A DNA stretch of 64,000 bases from Balanoglossus misakiensis. Lineage: Eukaryota > Hemichordata. Below are positions 47,917-59,329 of this stretch, piece after piece. Below the pieces are notes generated by a model. The model ran no database searches. It was not told the origin of the DNA and worked only from the letters and a program-made list of their open reading frames with translations. The DNA lies in the NCBI GenBank assembly GCA_040954595.2, contig CM082579.2:15128001-15192000 (forward strand), in the 5' to 3' direction. A program made the position numbers and the translations under genes. The stretch's first letter is position 1; each line of letters begins with the position of its first letter.

Positions 47917-48378
47917 TACCACAGGGGGCTGCAAACATGAAAGTTATAAATGGCGAAGTACGTTCCATTCTGCGTTTTCCCAACCTGTCTTATCATTTGC
48001 TAATCCAGAATAAAAGCTATCCATTTCCCATTAATCACCTGCTAACGACTTAATCTGTGTGCCCCATCCATGGATTAAGTTAATAAAGTAAACATCGGTC
48101 AGCGAGTACTGGGTATTCTCTTACCAAGTGAGAACTGACCGATGTTTACTTAATCCACTAAATCCGTGGATGGGGCACACAGATTAAGTCGTTAGCAGGT
48201 GCTTAATTGGAAATGCAATAGTTTGTATTCTGGATTAGCAACTGCTAAGACAGGTGGAGGTAACACAGAAAAATAAACAAGCACAAAGACTGTTCATCAA
48301 TTAATGTTTATTGGGGGAAAATGCAGGAACTCCGCCATTTATAACTTTCATGTTTGCAGCCCCCCTGTGCGAGTACTA
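47917..48378. mobile_element. Foldback/MITE element with long inverted repeats
   Basis: The outer ends 'cacagggggctgcaaacatgaa' and its mirror near 48,350, and the inner stretch 'cgacttaatctgtgtgcccc' with its mirror near 48,170-48,190, give arms of about 200 bp. A short centre lies near 48,115. AGTAC occurs next to both ends and may be the target duplication. Confidence 0.7.
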
Positions 48379-50008
48379 CCACTTAGCAGTGGTTCAAGAT
48401 GATCCTGTTGAAATTGTAAGTTTTTCTCTTATTTCTTTTTTGAACCTGGACCTGGTAATTAGCTTAGCTTGAGTAATATTGATTATTGGACCTGGTTTGA
48501 TGTCTTAATATAACAACTACAGAAGAATCTCTGGACACAGTGAAATACACTCCAGGGTTATGGTAATGACTGACAAATTGTCAGTTTAAAAAAGTAGACA
48601 AAGAACTCAGTTAAATATTATAATAAAAATATGCTTTTAATATAAGGAAAAGGTACAATTGATATACTTGTAATTAAAACATAAATATAATGATGAAATT
48701 CTTCAACTGTTCTGTAGTTGCACCAGTATTTGTATAAGCTAAAAATGTTGACTTCTGGCAGGACAACTCAAACAGATATTAAACTTATTTATAGTACTTC
48801 CACTTCATGACTTTGTTCAAAAATTTCCCAAACTTATTTCATTGTTGATGAGTTGTCACCTCCGAACAACACAAAAAGGAACAGTTTGTATAAAAAAGTA
48901 ATTTTGCATGAATCTTAAACATACATGCACAAGTTGAGTGAATAACACAATATAATCATATTCTACAATGAATTACAATATCAAGATTAAGGGTTTCACA
49001 TATGACATTACATTGCTACATTTTATATACATGAATTTAATTTGAAAAATTTCCATTGATCTATAACACCATGAATAATATAAAAATATGCGAATAAATA
49101 CTTTGAATTATTATATATACATGTCAGGTCTCAAAGTGAGTAACTATATTTCCATTCACCTATGAACTGGTTATTAACCAAATGAAATGATAGGATCTTT
49201 TATTTTGAGGATCTTATAATTGTGATCATACACATCCATATTCCAAAATTCGCATGCCAAACAAATATCAGATTTATACGGCCAGTTGTAAAGACAGTAC
49301 AAGGGGCAAAAAAATTGATAATAGTTAATCATCATCTCCCTTCTTTTACAGTCTTGGAGAATGGTGACGGTTGAAGTCAAATTAAAGAAAAATATCAAGA
49401 AAAATATCAAAATTTGAAGCACTAATTCAGGAGGATATATAGCATCGGGAGGTAGTCACTGAATATATTGAGAGAAATAATTCATAATCTATGCATTTGG
49501 ATGAAAAGACCTTCTATCTGATCAAGTTAAGGATAAATGCTGCCTTGTATGAATACAGAAGCAAGTCAGCATGCAAAGGGAGAGCTGAATTGGTACACTG
49601 TTAAATTTGTCCTCCAAATTCAACAAAAATATGTTGTTGTTTAGGAATTCTCGTATTATCATATCTTTTTCATTACACAATACCTTATAATAAGTCATAA
49701 CAAATTTTTAAGGAAAATTCTTTAAAATATGTAAAATATATAGCCTTATAACCAACATACTTTAAAGATGATTATTTATGATCATTTCATTCAGATGTTG
49801 CTAAGAGTGTAATAATAAAGATCTGTTTCACTCCAACCAATTTAATGTGCGCTTATCACAGTACTGTCGTCTGACAAAGCATAACTATTATTGTTATCAT
49901 TTATGGGATTATACCAAGCTTATCACAGTACTGTGTCAACTCACAAAATGAAAACCATTCTAGTTATCATTTGAATTATACCATACATGTACACACAGAG
50001 ATGGCACA
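48379..50008. other. AT-rich intergenic/3' region of the receptor gene
   Basis: No exon is visible. A roughly 70-bp unit with 'gcttatcacagtactgt' is repeated at about 49,850 and 49,917. On the minus strand an ATTAAA near 49,841-49,846 could serve as the polyadenylation signal for the receptor gene, about 165 bases after its stop. Confidence 0.45.
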
Positions 50009-50273
50009 TTAGAAGTATCTGTCTCCGTGACTCTCATGAAATAGTTCATTTCTACTCTTAAGAGGCCTTGGTCTCCATTCCTCACTTCCACTGGCACTAC
50101 CACTGTCGCCACTATACATGGGATTGTAGTGATAGATTTCTCTGAAGGCTTCCTCATCTTCCACACTTTTCCCTGCCTTGCTATCAACATCATCTGTATC
50201 ATCAAACCAATGGATATCCATAGTTGCCTCTTGTTCTTCCCAGCCTGGATGTTTCTTTCCTCCAAGAGCACAC
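50009..50273 (-). CDS. Last coding exon: cytoplasmic tail
   Basis: 88 codons to the stop. The tail is acidic and Ser-rich (DDTDDVDSK, SGDSGSASGSEE) and carries YHYNPMY, which contains an NPxY motif, and ends in GDRYF. NPxY motifs recruit PTB-domain or clathrin adaptors in other receptors. The acceptor is ATTCAG. Confidence 0.85.
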
Positions 50274-53200
50274 CTGAATGTCAAATAGTTGAACATCATC
50301 AATGTGGGATTTGTTGTGATGTTGTTACTACTGTAGAATAACGCAGGTGGTTGTTGGACACTTTGCGGTCTGGTCGCGTGACTTTGCCTTGTTAGCCGCC
50401 ATGCATGTTGAACGCAAATTATACCATGATGCACTGCAGTTACCCTATACGCGAATAGGTCTATGCATGAACTCTTTGAATAAATTTGCTTCCACGATAC
50501 AGATGTGATTATTTTTCACGTTGCCTCATGCATGTATGGAAAGATACAGGTAAATTCCCAGTTTTCTGATGGGCAACATTTCTACAGCTGTCTCGATTCT
50601 ACTCTGGTAGTACTAAATAACTTACCGTTGGTACATGAGTAACATTATTACACCAAGCACTAACACAGCCGCTAAACCTCCCGCAACACCACCAATGATG
50701 ACAGCTGTGTCAACGGAGGAATCTGTAAGAGTTTAAATATTTCTATTTGTCACGGGGGCGATATGCTACGATAAAAGCAAGACAACCATTCATTATGATG
50801 CTTAACTATTGTAAAATGGTTAGTTGACCAAAAATCTAGTTATACTGCAGATGTTGCAGTTTCACCATTTTCACAAATATTTTCAAGACAACGTAAACTG
50901 TAATCATGTAGATCAAACAAATGTGTAAACTTTAGTGAATATTGTTTTTCAATCTTGAGTTATTAAAAGACAAAGAAATGTATACACACCTTTAACTTGC
51001 ATTGGTATTCTCTGGCGGCAAGTTTCACCTTGATATTCATCAGTACATTCACAAACAGGATTGCCATCACTGTCCTTGATGCAAACAGCATTGTTTGAGC
51101 AGAACCCTTCACATTTATCTAGACACAAGAATAAAATCACATCACATTATTCTACCTGACGAACCATTTGTATTAGACAAGAACTAAACCCACTTGCAGA
51201 TTCATTTCTTACAAACGGAATGGAAGTTGTGTGCTGTCGAACGTTGATTCACTATATATCCACATGTACCGGGTGAATAACATAAACAGTGTCTTGTATC
51301 AAACATAATTAATGGAAAAAGGGCAGCAAGAGAGATACTAAATCAACAGTAGTTTCTACGTTTTAGCTGTACATATTTCTGTTGACATTTCAGTTGTAGA
51401 TAGTTACATACCTGTACAAGTTATTCCATCACCAGTGAAACCAGTTTTGCAAGTGCATTCATATCCTGGTACAAGATTCCTGCAAGTGACATTTGGGTGA
51501 CAGTCATCCAGACCAAGACGACATTCATGTGCATCTAGAAAACAAAAATTCTTGCAATGTCTTTAACTGACCACCAAATAAAACTATGGGATCTTCATAC
51601 ATATCACCAGTTAAAGGTATACGGTCACCTATGGAAAATTAGCTATAGTTACCATGGCAAAAGGAGATCTAGCCAATCACAGATTTTCAGTGGGTGGCAC
51701 ATGCAAAAAAGAGCGCCACCATATGTTCTTTAGAACTCTCATATACTCCATTTCAGCCATATATGGGCGTTTGTAAATTGGAGGTGACTGTATACCTTTA
51801 AGTTAGATGACTACCCAGATGCAGTGCATGGTTATCACATTCCATAGCCTAACATGTAGAATTCTGAGAAAACAGTATTACAATATTGTTATTTCCGTGA
51901 AATTTTCAGAAAAGGTGTTAAAAGAGGAGCATTATTAAATTATATAAAAATATTGGATCACACAACATATCAAATGATACTCTAAATAAAGAAGAAAATT
52001 TCTTATAATGAAGTGTTTGTGTCAGATTGAACAGTTAAGGTTGATCTCCACAAGCACTTCATGCATGTTATCAGTTCTATGATTATGAAAAATTTATTCC
52101 TACCATCACATTCTGTTTCATATAGGGCACCCTCTCTGCCTGTAGTGTAGCCAGTTGGGCATGGTTGACAAGCATCCTGGTTGAATTCAAAGTTATATGT
52201 TCCAACAGGGCATTTCTCACATCTATAGGACTCCTGATTCAAGTACCAACCAACATTGCAGTAAGCTGTTGATGGAATGGAAAAAGAGCATAGAATAAAA
52301 TTGGAGGACTATCATTATTTTGAACAACTGAGGCACAATAATACAACCTTCAGTTCAGTACAGTTGAGATACAACATGAAAAGTTGTATACATAATACTT
52401 ACAAACATTACAATCTTCACTTAAGGTTGAACCGACTGTTCTTGTGGTGAAGCCAAATGGGCACGGCATACAAGATGGCTGAAGTTCAGCATTTGATCGA
52501 TAGGTTCCCATGGGACACGACTCACAAGACCCATTGACACTAAGTTGGACTCCCACTGATTTACATACCTCTGTAATTGAGAAGATTAATTTTTTGATAT
52601 TCACGATTATCTGCTTTTCACTCACGTGAATTTGTTAAACTGTTGAATATGTTACATATCTGGCGGTTCTAAAGTAAAAACCTACTCGGAAAAAAGTTTA
52701 CTGGATGCCGAAATATTGCTTGCCTGTCACTTACAAATGATAACGCCATGGGTACGTCACATGGCCAGATCATGTGATTGATAGTCAAGAATAGCAAATA
52801 ACACAAGTACCTACCCTGACATTGTGACTCATCAGTAGCTCCTTCAACTAATGTAAGCATTCCCTTTGGGCAAGTATTACACACAAACTTTCCTTCTTCT
52901 GATTGCCAGAATCCAATGGGGCAGCTTTGGCACTGAGAAGTCCCGTTGTCAAAGTAGTGACCAACATCGCACCTCTCTGCAATAGACATCATTGTTGAAA
53001 AATTATTTTTTCAACCAAAGAGATGAACATTCCAATTGTCATTCTTTCCATATTGGATCACACCACAATAATTTGATATATACGTCACAATTCCCGGCAA
53101 GGGGTATGGGGTTTTATCGGGCCAGTGGCATGAGTGAGGCTAGACGCTAGTTTTGGAATACGGCTAGATACTAGGCTATGGCTGTGGACGAGGAGGAGAT

Positions 53201-56200
53201 ATTGCCTTCTGTTATACATACCAAAACACTGCAAGATGGATAATGATTTCTTTCCCCTGGTGACTCCATTATTTGGACAGGCATTGCATGCTGTTTGTCC
53301 TTCAAGGGGTTGATAATATCCAATTGCACAAGGATGGCACTGACTCAGCTCAGTGTCATGGTACGACCCTTCAGGACACAATACTGTGGAAATACAAAAT
53401 GTTGAAGGCAGATGTATACATTGTTCATGTACTGATCATTATGCATTAATGGTTTAAAACACAACTACAATTGTAACACACAGCATTCATTTTGGCCAGT
53501 TTTTCACTCTTGTGTCTACAAGTGGGATTGCAGTTGTGTGTGGTTGAATGTTGATTCACTATATATCCACATGTAGAATAACATTAACTGTGTCTTCTAT
53601 CAAACATAATTAATGGAAAAAGGGCAGCGAGAAAGAGACTTTGTCCCTCCTTGGTATGAGCATATCAAATCAATTATTTCCTTATATCACCTCTTGGTTG
53701 GGTTGTATTTACCACTCACACTTGTCTTTAATTTGTACACTGCGACTCACAACCACACTCGCAGCAATACGGCCCACCTAACAGGTCATATCAGGCGATA
53801 TAAACATATTAACATCTACACCTTTTTATAATATTAATTTTGGACACAGTTTTAATCCTTTCACCACCATGGTTCAGTCCAAACCAATTGTTTTCTATGG
53901 TAAGGTTTGACCTCTATAGAGGAAACTGGGAGTGAAAGGGTTAAAGTACATAACAACTGAGGAGTATAGGCACTCACCACATTCTTCTCCAACAAGAACA
54001 CTACCATTGGAACAGAATATTGTACTTTCAACTTGTAATGTCTCAGCGTCGACCGAATATTCAGCTGTATCAAAAGGACCATTCTTGACTGCATCTTCAA
54101 TAACTACAGCTGCAGCATCAGCAGAGCTAATGGATAAAACAACAGGCAAAAAATTCTTACATATGCCACATTACAATACCAACCAGAAGTGTGTACTGTA
54201 AACTGAATTGTTTTCACGACAGGAAATTTTCGCGATATTAAAAGAGGCGACTGTTACGTGAGGACGAATTTTCGAGTTCTCGTATTTCACTAACTGCATC
54301 ATTATCTCCAAAAACATTTTACACAACTTTTTATTTTAACGTTTTTTTGACCAGCACATGTTTTGCAGAAATTTACTGCTCGCGAAAATAACACGTTTTG
54401 CAGTATATTTCGAATGCATGAATCTTTAGAATACAGGATGCCGCAACATGAAGGAAGGTGGGCAGAAATGATGGGGTTGCCAAAAACTGAAAATGTTTGA
54501 GTGTTAAGACACAAAATAATTTGTTTTCACTTGCATGAATGGAATATTTTGCAATAATGCAAACACCAGCTGTATAGGGAATACAGAGCTGGTCCTCACA
54601 CAGCCTGGGATCAGTACCCTAGACATGTCACCAAAGTCATTTCAATAGAACAGAAGGGGAATGAAATACTCGAAAAATAACAATTACTACTCACGCATTG
54701 GTTGTGAAACTGAACTGAACCACAAGCTGAGTATCAGCCTGTCTCTTTCTTCGGTTTGAGGCGCCGCAGGTTATTTCAAGGTCATCAAAGTTGCATTCAC
54801 CGCCACAAATACCAAACAAATCATTCAGATAGTTGATAGTGTTCATAAAACTGATCCTCAATTGCTGGATGACACCATTGTTACATGTACCAGCCTGTGA
54901 ATTGTATGACACGCCACAATTCACTCCACGTTGAGTCTTCCCAGGAGCTGCAGTAGAACAATACAAACAAACAAATTTTGTTAAAGATGCAATTTTCAAT
55001 CTAGCGAACGATGTATTGACTTAGACTGCGAAACCGCTTAGCCAATCAGGAAAGTTGCAGCTGCTTACCCAGAACAAAATATTAAGAAAATAGCTCAAAT
55101 GTACTGGAGCTTTATATTGGGGTAAGCAGATATGATGTTAACAAATTATCTACCTGTAATCACAACCTTGACATACTGTAAAGCAAGAATTTGCATTACT
55201 CATATTTCTCTTTTCATTTATAACTAAAAGAAAATTGTCTCAATGCTGGAATACCCCCTCTCACAACTCTCTCTCTCTTTGGAGAATTTTCTGAATGTGC
55301 ATGTGCAACCTGATTATATTTCTTTACTGATACCAAATCATTTTTTTCTCACCTGAACATCCAGGGAAGGTGAATTCCTCGTCTGGATTCTCAGGATTAA
55401 AAGATCCTTCACTATGGCAGAGATAGTAAGGTGCTGGCAGGCTTGCAAACTTGTATCCTGGTAAACAATCCACCTGACAGGACACACCCGACTCAAACTC
55501 ATTACAGATGGAAATACCTTTAACTGGTGGTGCTGGCTTTTCACAATCAAATGATGTAAAAGAAAGGAGAACACAGTTTATTTGTCTATATATATATTTT
55601 TAATTTTATTTCATCTATCATCCAACAGGCAAATACTACCCAAATGTCTGTGTCTCATATATCATCCAACAGGCAAATACTACCCAAATGTCCAGGTCTA
55701 GGTAACGAACCCACAACCCTAGCCACTAGGGCACAATGCCTCTTTTACCAGGTTCACACAGGGTAAAATTTGAGACACTATTTGCCAGTGCTAACCACAG
55801 AGCATTAATCCTTTGAGTCATGTTGTGTCCACACACACAAAGTTTATGTATGGGCGCTGAGGCTCGGCCCCATAGACAATCTGAGACGTTTCAGGACCAC
55901 TTACACCGTCCACACATGTTTTTTTTAAGACAGTATCAATTCTGAGATGCTTCAGAACTGTCTTAATGGTGTATGTGTGACACCCATATTTATTACACAG
56001 TCAAATCTTTTAAACAGAACACCAACACATTAACATGTTTCTATGTAAAAGGGACTAGGAAAAGCTGTTGGTTGAAGAGAGGTTTCCCGATTAGACAGGG
56101 TTTGTTTTAGACGGGTTTGAGTGTCCTTGTATGTTCTGAATGATGTTGTTATAATTTTTGATAGTTACATAGGGACAAAAGTGATAATGATGCAATCATA

Positions 56201-59041
56201 TTACTGTAAAACGGCAAATTTTCCCAAACTTCGGCAAAAAAGAAGAAGAAAATAAAGTCGCATAAAATGTTTTTCAGAGATAACAGAGTAGTTAGTAAAA
56301 TACTAGAATGCGGAAATTTAATTCTCGTGTCACAGTTGCCTCTTTTGATATATTGCAAAATATTTTCTGTCACGAAAATGTCCCGTTTTACAGTATGTGA
56401 CAAGACATAACAAGGGGTAGAGATGACAATTTGTCAAGATATTAATTAATTTGTAAAGTTTATGTATGAATGATAAAAAAATTCACTCACGCAGTACATA
56501 GAGTAAAAAGTTGCACTGTGCATTGTTGCCAGCTGTATCTGAAGCAACATAGCTGATCTGGTAGGTTCCCCAGGAAAAGGTGTCACCTGTAAGAACAAAA
56601 TTATGCACATCATTACAGGCATGGGTGCCAAAGCCAAAATAGCTTCCGTTTCTTGAATGTTTTTCATGATTTTCTTTTCAAACTTAGAATGGTCCATTTA
56701 AGTGAGCTATCTGGTGGGTATACACAGGCATATTATCAACTCCTGATTGTGACTGTACATATAAACATGAACAAGATATGTATACTAAACAGATATGGTG
56801 CCGCACACGTTTATTCAACTGCCCATTGTAAGAGAACACAACATTTGTGGTATGGGTATCCCCAGTAGTAGTGGAGAATATTAAGTACTTTACTGATTAA
56901 AGGCCTTGCTCAACAGTTGGTCAAATCTTTTGTTTCCAATAAACAATTACGTGCAAACACAAATGCTTTCGAGTTTTAACTTCATTGTACTGCCCTGGGA
57001 TCGAGGAAAGGGCCTATAAACATATGGTAATAGTATCAGCAATTGAGGCTTTAATACTTGGAAGCAAGATCATCTGTCGCACATAGGATGTGCTAGCCAT
57101 ATATGAGTAACGGCCACAAGAATAAACTGTACCAGTATGCTTCATACTGACCATAATCTTAGGAAAGTTGTCTCAGCTTGTTGGTTTCTGTTTAGATCAA
57201 CTCCCCACCCCACCCCGATAAAAAAAACTTAGTTAGTGTGAATGTTATATATTATCTATAATCAGAAATGATATTTTATAGGAAACTTACCCATTGTGTA
57301 GGTTTGTGTCACATTGGCAATGGCGACATAATCTGTAAATATAGGCTCCTGCCATACTCCTGTTGTCAAGCTATTAGGACTAATTATACGGGTCGTATTG
57401 GGACAGTAAATGACTTCAGGAGCGTGTTTATCTGAAGAAAAAAAAATGAAAGAATAACAAATGTTTGTAAATTAAACAACTGGTCCACACCCCCTATGCA
57501 TACACTGGTACATTTAGGTAAATGCACTACTAGATGTTAATATCTGTCACATATTCATGAGAAATCCAGATATTGTTAAGTGCTTGTTTTCTGATACATG
57601 TGAATAGACTAGATCACTGTCAAGAAACACTACAAGATAGGACAGGAGTCATGAGATGGTATCCATAGGCATAATAACTGATATGATCAATTACACTCAT
57701 GATAAGCCTAGTTCTTGGAACAGCAGAAACTGATGATGATGATGGTGATGATGATGGTGGTGGTGGTGGTGGTGGTGATGATGATTATGATGATGATGAT
57801 GGTGATGGTGGTTGTGAATAGTATCATTATATTCAGTGTTAAATACATGTACGGTAGAAACAAAAAGAGTGAGCGATACAGGCATGGGCAGATGATGATT
57901 CCCTATACTTCCTAAAGTAGGGAGATTGCAGGCTGTGTGATTGGAGTACAACACACAGCAGCTAGGGGCTGGTGAATGTACACAGGAAAAACTACTCAAA
58001 ATTTCACACAGTTTTCCCTGGACAGACACAACATTACAAGGAGAGCTGTGTTAAAGTAAGGATTTAGGATTAATCAACTCTGTGAATATGACCCAATATT
58101 TCCTCGTCAGATTATGCATAAAATTGTTTGATAGTAATGAATAAGGCTATTTACCAACAGGTGTGCATGGTGAACCAGAGTAACCAATTGGGCACCTGGT
58201 ACTTCCACAAGCTGATGGCTGGATTTTGACCACACTACCCAATAACTCTTGATCCATTTCAACCCACATGACATGATTGCCAAGTGGACTTTGTGAACAG
58301 TTCAAAGCCAGACTCTGGATTTCAACAGGAGTCAATACATAATCGTATACATTCATCTGTGTAACATCACCATGGAAGCTAAAATAGTTGTCAAGGAGTC
58401 CATTTTCGTCATAGCTTTGACCAAGAATTACCATACAGCTGTTGAAAAACAAGAGAATAATGAATTCATTAAAAGTGCTGGTAAGAAGTTGTCAAAAATA
58501 AACTGTGAAAATCAGTATCGTTCCGCATAAGTTTGAATTTGAAAGTGCCACGAAGATAGCTTTGCTGATGTCCATAGTTTGCTCCCTTGATTTTTTTGGC
58601 CAGTTTTGTTGTAAGTCGCAACATGTTATGATGATATTGTATTGTCATGTAGGAGTAAGACAAGCTACCTAGCAGATAAGTTATAAACAAGATAACTGCT
58701 TCACAAATAAATGGTTCACTTCTCTTGAGGCTTGGGAAAACTTGACAGTATAGGAAAATATAGAATTTTAACATGTGATGATGACAATTTTCTATGGCTT
58801 TGTAGGAGTTAAAATGTTCGGAGTTCCACTAGCAACTTACTTTTCTGAGTCATCGATACCTGTCCAGGATGGAAGGGGTGATGTTACTGCAACACCATTC
58901 AAGTAAACTGCCACAATGCCTTCTTCAATTACCATGACAACATTATGCCACGAGTTGTCATCTACTGATACGGTTACACCATTTGTACTGACAGATAGAC
59001 TTCTGTCCAGGACAAGAAGGGTACTATCAACTTGGGTTAAG
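50009..59041 (-). CDS. Transmembrane pentraxin-HYR-GCC2/GCC3-EGF receptor-like protein (3' fifteen exons)
   Basis: Fifteen exons join in phase to give about 865 codons ending at TAA (50,009-50,011). Order N to C: pentraxin/LamG half-domain, HYR domain, CCP-like Cys-rich module, a novel segment with a basic RRKR site, four GCC2/GCC3 (ephrin-receptor-like) Cys repeats, two EGF modules, one transmembrane helix, and a tail of about 90 residues. Most introns are phase 1, typical of shuffled extracellular modules. SVEP1-type proteins use the same parts but are larger and secreted; here a membrane anchor is clear. The likely location is the cell surface, with adhesion or ligand binding as the inferred role. 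The N-terminus is missing; two exons at 62,766-63,086 may belong to it. One acceptor (near 55,557) is non-canonical. Confidence 0.85.
50626..50722 (-). CDS. Transmembrane exon
   Basis: Contains AVIIGGVAGGLAAVLVLGVI and then MLLMY, a single helix with GG and small-residue motifs, followed by a basic QR. Enters in phase 1 and leaves in phase 2. Confidence 0.9.
50990..51118 (-). CDS. EGF module 2
   Basis: Six cysteines in EGF order (KCEGFCSNNAVC...CECTDEYQGETC). Phase 1-1 exon of 129 bp. Confidence 0.9.
51412..51534 (-). CDS. EGF module 1
   Basis: HECRLGLDDCHPNVTC...YECTCKTGFTGDGITC gives the six EGF cysteines. Phase 1-1 exon of 123 bp. Confidence 0.9.
51612..51802. mobile_element. MITE in intron
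   Basis: About 190 bp with inverted ends TTAAAGGTATACGGTCACCT and AGGTGACTGTATACCTTTAA. The TTAA at each edge suggests TTAA-targeted insertion. Confidence 0.7.
52104..52265 (-). CDS. GCC2/GCC3 repeat 4
   Basis: 162-bp phase 1-1 exon. Cysteines fall in CEKCPVGTYNF...CQPCPTGYTT pattern. Confidence 0.9.
52403..52570 (-). CDS. GCC2/GCC3 repeat 3
   Basis: 168-bp phase 1-1 exon, two codons longer than its neighbours. Contains CESCPMGTYRS and CMPCPFGFTTR. Confidence 0.9.
52815..52976 (-). CDS. GCC2/GCC3 repeat 2
   Basis: 162-bp phase 1-1 exon. Contains CQSCPIGFWQSEEG and CNTCPKGM. Confidence 0.9.
53080..53170. repeat. Fragment of the giant-palindrome repeat in an intron
   Basis: 'attcccggcaaggggtat...gccagtggcatgagtgag...ctagttttgga' is a diverged copy of the segment at 22,430-22,500 (mirrored at 36,390-36,480). 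Confidence 0.6.
53222..53383 (-). CDS. GCC2/GCC3 repeat 1
   Basis: 162-bp phase 1-1 exon. Contains CPEGSYHD, CHPCAIGYYQ and CNACPNNG. Confidence 0.9.
53978..54126 (-). CDS. Linker exon before the GCC2/GCC3 repeats
   Basis: 149 bp. Begins SADAAAVVIEDAVKNG, contains EYSVDAETL and ends CSNGSVLVGEEC, the first cysteines of the repeat block. Phase 2 in, phase 1 out. Confidence 0.85.
54194..54405. mobile_element. MITE-like repeat in intron
   Basis: Starts TACTGTAAAC and ends TGCAGTATA, with internal 'aattttcgcgat' and 'gctcgcgaaaat' mirrored. Related to 56,206-56,396. Confidence 0.5.
54695..54947 (-). CDS. Segment exon with RRKR processing site
   Basis: 253 bp. Contains GVNCGVSYNSQAGTC, a helical ISFMNTINYLNDLFG, CGGECNFDDLEITC, then SNRRKRQAD, and QLVVQFSFTT. 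RRKR followed by Q fits a furin-type cleavage site, so the protein may be cut and held as two parts. I do not know the domain by name. Confidence 0.85.
55353..55556 (-). CDS. CCP-like Cys-rich exon, with unusual acceptor
   Basis: The peptide FDCEKPAPPVKGISICNEF...CQVDCLPGYKF...YLCHSEG...FPGC has the Cys, PP and GY spacing of a CCP-like module. To stay in frame with the upstream exon it must begin at about 55,556, after 'TTTCTTTTA'. There is no AG at that point; the nearest downstream AGs would shift the frame. The boundary is therefore uncertain. Confidence 0.75.
55616..55710 (-). repeat. 48-bp tandem duplication in intron
   Basis: 'tatcatccaacaggcaaata' and the following 'ctacccaaatgtc' occur twice in a row. 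Confidence 0.8.
56206..56396. mobile_element. MITE in intron
   Basis: Inverted ends TACTGTAAAACGG and CCGTTTTACAGTA around about 165 bp. TA at each edge suggests TA-targeted (Tc1/mariner-like) insertion. Confidence 0.65.
56491..56586 (-). CDS. HYR domain, second exon
   Basis: GDTFSWGTYQISYVASDTAG followed by NNAQCNFLLYVL, the 'Y.A.D..GN...C.F.v.V' end of an HYR domain. Phase 1-1 exon of 96 bp. Confidence 0.9.
57291..57431 (-). CDS. HYR domain, first exon
   Basis: KHAPEVIYCPNTTRI...TGVWQEPIFTDYVAIANVTQ, the 'P.v..CP......V.W..P.ftD' start of an HYR domain. Phase 1-1 exon of 141 bp. Confidence 0.9.
57731..57812 (+). repeat. GAT/GGT microsatellite in intron
   Basis: Trinucleotide run. The His-rich minus-strand frame across it is an artefact of the repeat. 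Confidence 0.9.
58155..58438 (-). CDS. Pentraxin/LamG domain, C-terminal part, plus short Cys-rich stub
   Basis: 284 bp. Contains FHGDVTQMNVYDYVLTPVEI, SLALNC, GNHVMW and PSAC, then GSTRCPIGYSGSPCTPV. This is the end of a pentraxin-type lectin-like fold, with the usual 'W/Y-D-x-VL...EI...C' block. Phase 2 in, phase 1 out. Confidence 0.9.
58841..59041 (-). CDS. Pentraxin/LamG domain, middle part
   Basis: 201 bp. Contains LTQVDSTLLVLDRSLSVSTN, the SWHNVVMVIEEGIVAVYLNG block (the W-H strand typical of LamG/pentraxin folds) and PSWTGIDDSE. Phase 2 on both sides. Confidence 0.9.
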
Positions 59042-59329
59042 CTGCCAAGAAATTCAAAACAGAGATTAGACATAAATCGGTGCATCAGCTGGTACTTTTG
59101 GGAAATTATCACACTTTTTTCAAACTGCACCACCTTTAGCCCATACAGAAGTATGCACTGAACTATCTACAAGTATTATGAACCCTAAGTATGAGTGCAT
59201 ATGCAAGTTTAAACCAGACAAATAATAAATCTTCGCCGCAAAGGAATATGGTCGCCACCGTGAGAAAATGCAAAATACAATTAAAGTTGCAAGCAGCGTT
59301 GGCGGGGCACAAGCGGTTCCCATGGTAAC

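Noticed and set aside
57697-58029. Poly-histidine frame on the minus strand
   Set aside because: It is a GAT/GGT microsatellite inside an intron of the receptor gene, with no splice sites joining it.
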